A stretch of 5,935 nucleotides of DNA from positions 1-5,935 of the forward strand of contig CAZZCU010000060.1 in the NCBI GenBank assembly GCA_964652825.1. Reading direction: 5' to 3'. This document shows, in pieces, positions 4,781-5,935 of the stretch; the first letter of the stretch is position 1; each line of letters starts with the position of its first letter. Source of the stretch: CAZZCU01 sp964652825 (GTDB lineage Bacteria > Bdellovibrionota_B > Oligoflexia > Oligoflexales > CAZZCU01). The position numbers were made by a program, and so were the translations under genes. The notes beneath the pieces were generated by a model. It was not told the DNA's origin. It saw nothing but the letters and a program-made list of their open reading frames with translations, and made no database searches.

Positions 4781-5935
4781 TGTTGTCTTAATGTAGACGT
4801 CTTTGCCGTCGGCATTGGTGGCGTTGATGAGCACCTTAATTGTTTCGTCTGCAGATTGATCATCGCTGGAGATATCACTATTGATTGAGGTCGGAACGAT
4901 GCCAGAATAGCTGAAGAAGTTAGTAGCTACCGCCCAACTCGTGGTATATCGCCGCGTTTTCACCATACTGGACTCAATCCAAAAGGCGAACAGATCGCCC
5001 GTAGATTGATGATATGAAATTGTTGGCGCAGTAGCAGCATTGCTTGCTGATAAACTGGTAGGTACACTCCAGCCATCACCATTAGGGTCGTAGCTAAGAT
5101 AATGCACACCACCTGTGCTGGACGTCGTCTGCAGGTGAATAGTGCCATTAAGACTCGTGGCGGAGATCTCATCAGCTTCGGTAATAGCAGCACTCGTAAC
5201 GCGACGCGCTGCTAAATAGTTAGTGATATTATTATTAGATTGCGCGGTAAAAGCTCCGCCCAGGTACAAATCCGTACCCAGCACCGCAAGTGCATTGACA
5301 CCGCTATTAACGCCACTGCCCAAAGCACTCCAACTGCTACCATCCCACTTGGCGATGCGATTAGCCGCAGCACCACCTGCTTGTGTGAACCCACCACCAA
5401 CATATAAATCGGTACCTAGCACCGTAAGTGCTTGAACAATGCCAGCAACACCGCTGCCCAAAGCACTCCAACTGTCACCATCCCACTTGGCGATGCGATT
5501 AGCCGCAGCACCACCTGCTTGCGTGAAATTACCACCAACATATAAATCGGTACCTAGCACCGCAAGTGCATTGACAGTGCTACTAACGCCACTGCCCAAA
5601 GCACTCCAACTGTCACCATCCCACTTGGCGATGAAACTAGCCGCGGCACCGCCTGCTTGTGTGAACGCACCACCAACATATAAATCCGTACCCAGCACTG
5701 CAAACGCATGGACGAAGCTATTAACACCGCTGCCTAAAGGACTCCAACTGCCACCAGCCCACTTGGCGACGTAATCAGCCGCGGCACCACCTGCTTGCGT
5801 GAAATTACCACCAACATATAAATCCGTACCTAGCACCGTAAGCGCATTGACATAGCCACTAACACCGATGCCCAAAGCACTCCAACTGCTACCATCCCAC
5901 TTGGCGATGCGATTAGCCGCAGCACCACCTGCTTG
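4775..5935 (-). CDS. Large repeat protein with kelch/Rax2-like propeller blades, N-terminus beyond the right edge
   Basis: The frame is open from the right edge to TAA at 4777-4775, giving 386 visible residues; the real start is outside the window. A TTG at 5875 is only an internal Leu codon of a repeat. Visible residues 1 to about 230 are five 46-residue units, each following ALxVLGTDLYVGGxFTQAGG, then AxxIAKWDGxSWSALGSGV. The GG-F and KWDG-SW signatures and the unit length resemble the beta-propeller blades of kelch-like and Rax2-type proteins. The last unit loses the pattern after LYLGGAFT. The remaining 155 or so residues are Ser/Thr-rich and beta-rich (HYLSYDPNGDGW, APTISYHQSTGDLFAFWIES), like a BNR or sialidase-type propeller. 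Such proteins are normally secreted or surface-attached, but no signal or anchor is visible. It converges on the transposase with no intergenic space. Function unknown; binding or adhesion is inference. Confidence 0.85.
   Translation of the reverse strand, partial: QAGGAAANRIAKWDGSSWSALGIGVSGYVNALTVLGTDLYVGGNFTQAGGAAADYVAKWAGGSWSPLGSGVNSFVHAFAVLGTDLYVGGAFTQAGGAAASFIAKWDGDSWSALGSGVSSTVNALAVLGTDLYVGGNFTQAGGAAANRIAKWDGDSWSALGSGVAGIVQALTVLGTDLYVGGGFTQAGGAAANRIAKWDGSSWSALGSGVNSGVNALAVLGTDLYLGGAFTAQSNNNITNYLAARRVTSAAITEADEISATSLNGTIHLQTTSSTGGVHYLSYDPNGDGWSVPTSLSASNAATAPTISYHQSTGDLFAFWIESSMVKTRRYTTSWAVATNFFSYSGIVPTSINSDISSDDQSADETIKVLINATNADGKDVYIKTTP
5247..5935 (-). repeat. In-frame 138-bp tandem repeat array, five units, open to the right
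   Basis: The landmark T-C-(C/G)-GTAC falls at 5271, 5409, 5547, 5685 and 5823, exactly 138 bp apart each time. By my count the unit at 5317-5454 and the next at 5455-5592 differ at about 16 positions (near 88 percent identity). Most differences fall in the segment encoding the variable stretch after GSGV. The 67 bases at 5317-5383 reappear unchanged at 5869-5935, four units away. The array continues past the window edge. Confidence 0.95.

Noticed and set aside
4768..4781. The palindrome at the convergent junction as a bidirectional terminator
   Set aside because: The stem would be only about four base pairs and no U-rich tract follows on either strand.
5223..5774. Two plus-strand open frames with a repeating Pro/Ala-rich translation
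   Set aside because: Their periodicity is inherited from the 138-bp array on the other strand, whose translation has clear blade motifs.

Overview
The window comes from a Gram-negative bacterium, most likely a proteobacterium or a Bdellovibrio-like relative. It encodes a signal-peptide-bearing protein that ends like an outer-membrane beta-barrel, a Cache-HAMP membrane receptor and a REP-associated tyrosine transposase (RAYT), and base composition looks close to half GC. I cannot name the genus. Three copies of the octamer GCGATCGC occur, but the gene content does not suggest a cyanobacterium.

Positions 1-280 (minus) hold the N-terminal part of a membrane-anchored FecR-domain protein that runs off the left edge. 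A 121-bp divergent intergenic region (281-401) follows. It contains a good match to a sigma-28 (FliA-type) promoter reading right, and a weaker mirror-image copy reading left. Positions 402-4021 (plus) form a two-gene unit: a 671-residue Cache-HAMP-SpoIIE/RsbU-type serine phosphatase, then, 17 bp later, a 528-residue exported protein of no family I recognise whose C-terminal half looks like an outer-membrane beta-barrel.

Positions 4021-4770 are a compact 750-bp mobile element. It is a Y1/HUH transposase gene (RAYT type) bounded by 25-bp inverted repeats (24 of 25 matching, the outer 19 perfect). The element sits exactly at the stop codon of the barrel gene, and its own gene reads through the right repeat and stops just outside it. 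From 4775 to the right edge (minus) is the C-terminal part of a large repeat protein. It has five units of exactly 138 bp (46 aa, kelch/Rax2-like propeller blades), then a non-repetitive beta-rich C-terminus. Its stop codon directly abuts that of the transposase gene.

Functionally, the left part looks like an envelope-signalling locus: a periplasmic ligand sensor controlling a cytoplasmic PP2C-type phosphatase, an outer-membrane partner of unknown role, and a divergent FecR-domain protein. The likely output is partner switching (dephosphorylation of a STAS anti-sigma-factor antagonist), but no STAS or kinase gene lies in the window. The points most worth pursuing are the inverted-repeat-bounded RAYT element, the paired sigma-28-like promoters, the unknown barrel protein tied to a phosphatase, and the precisely periodic repeat array.
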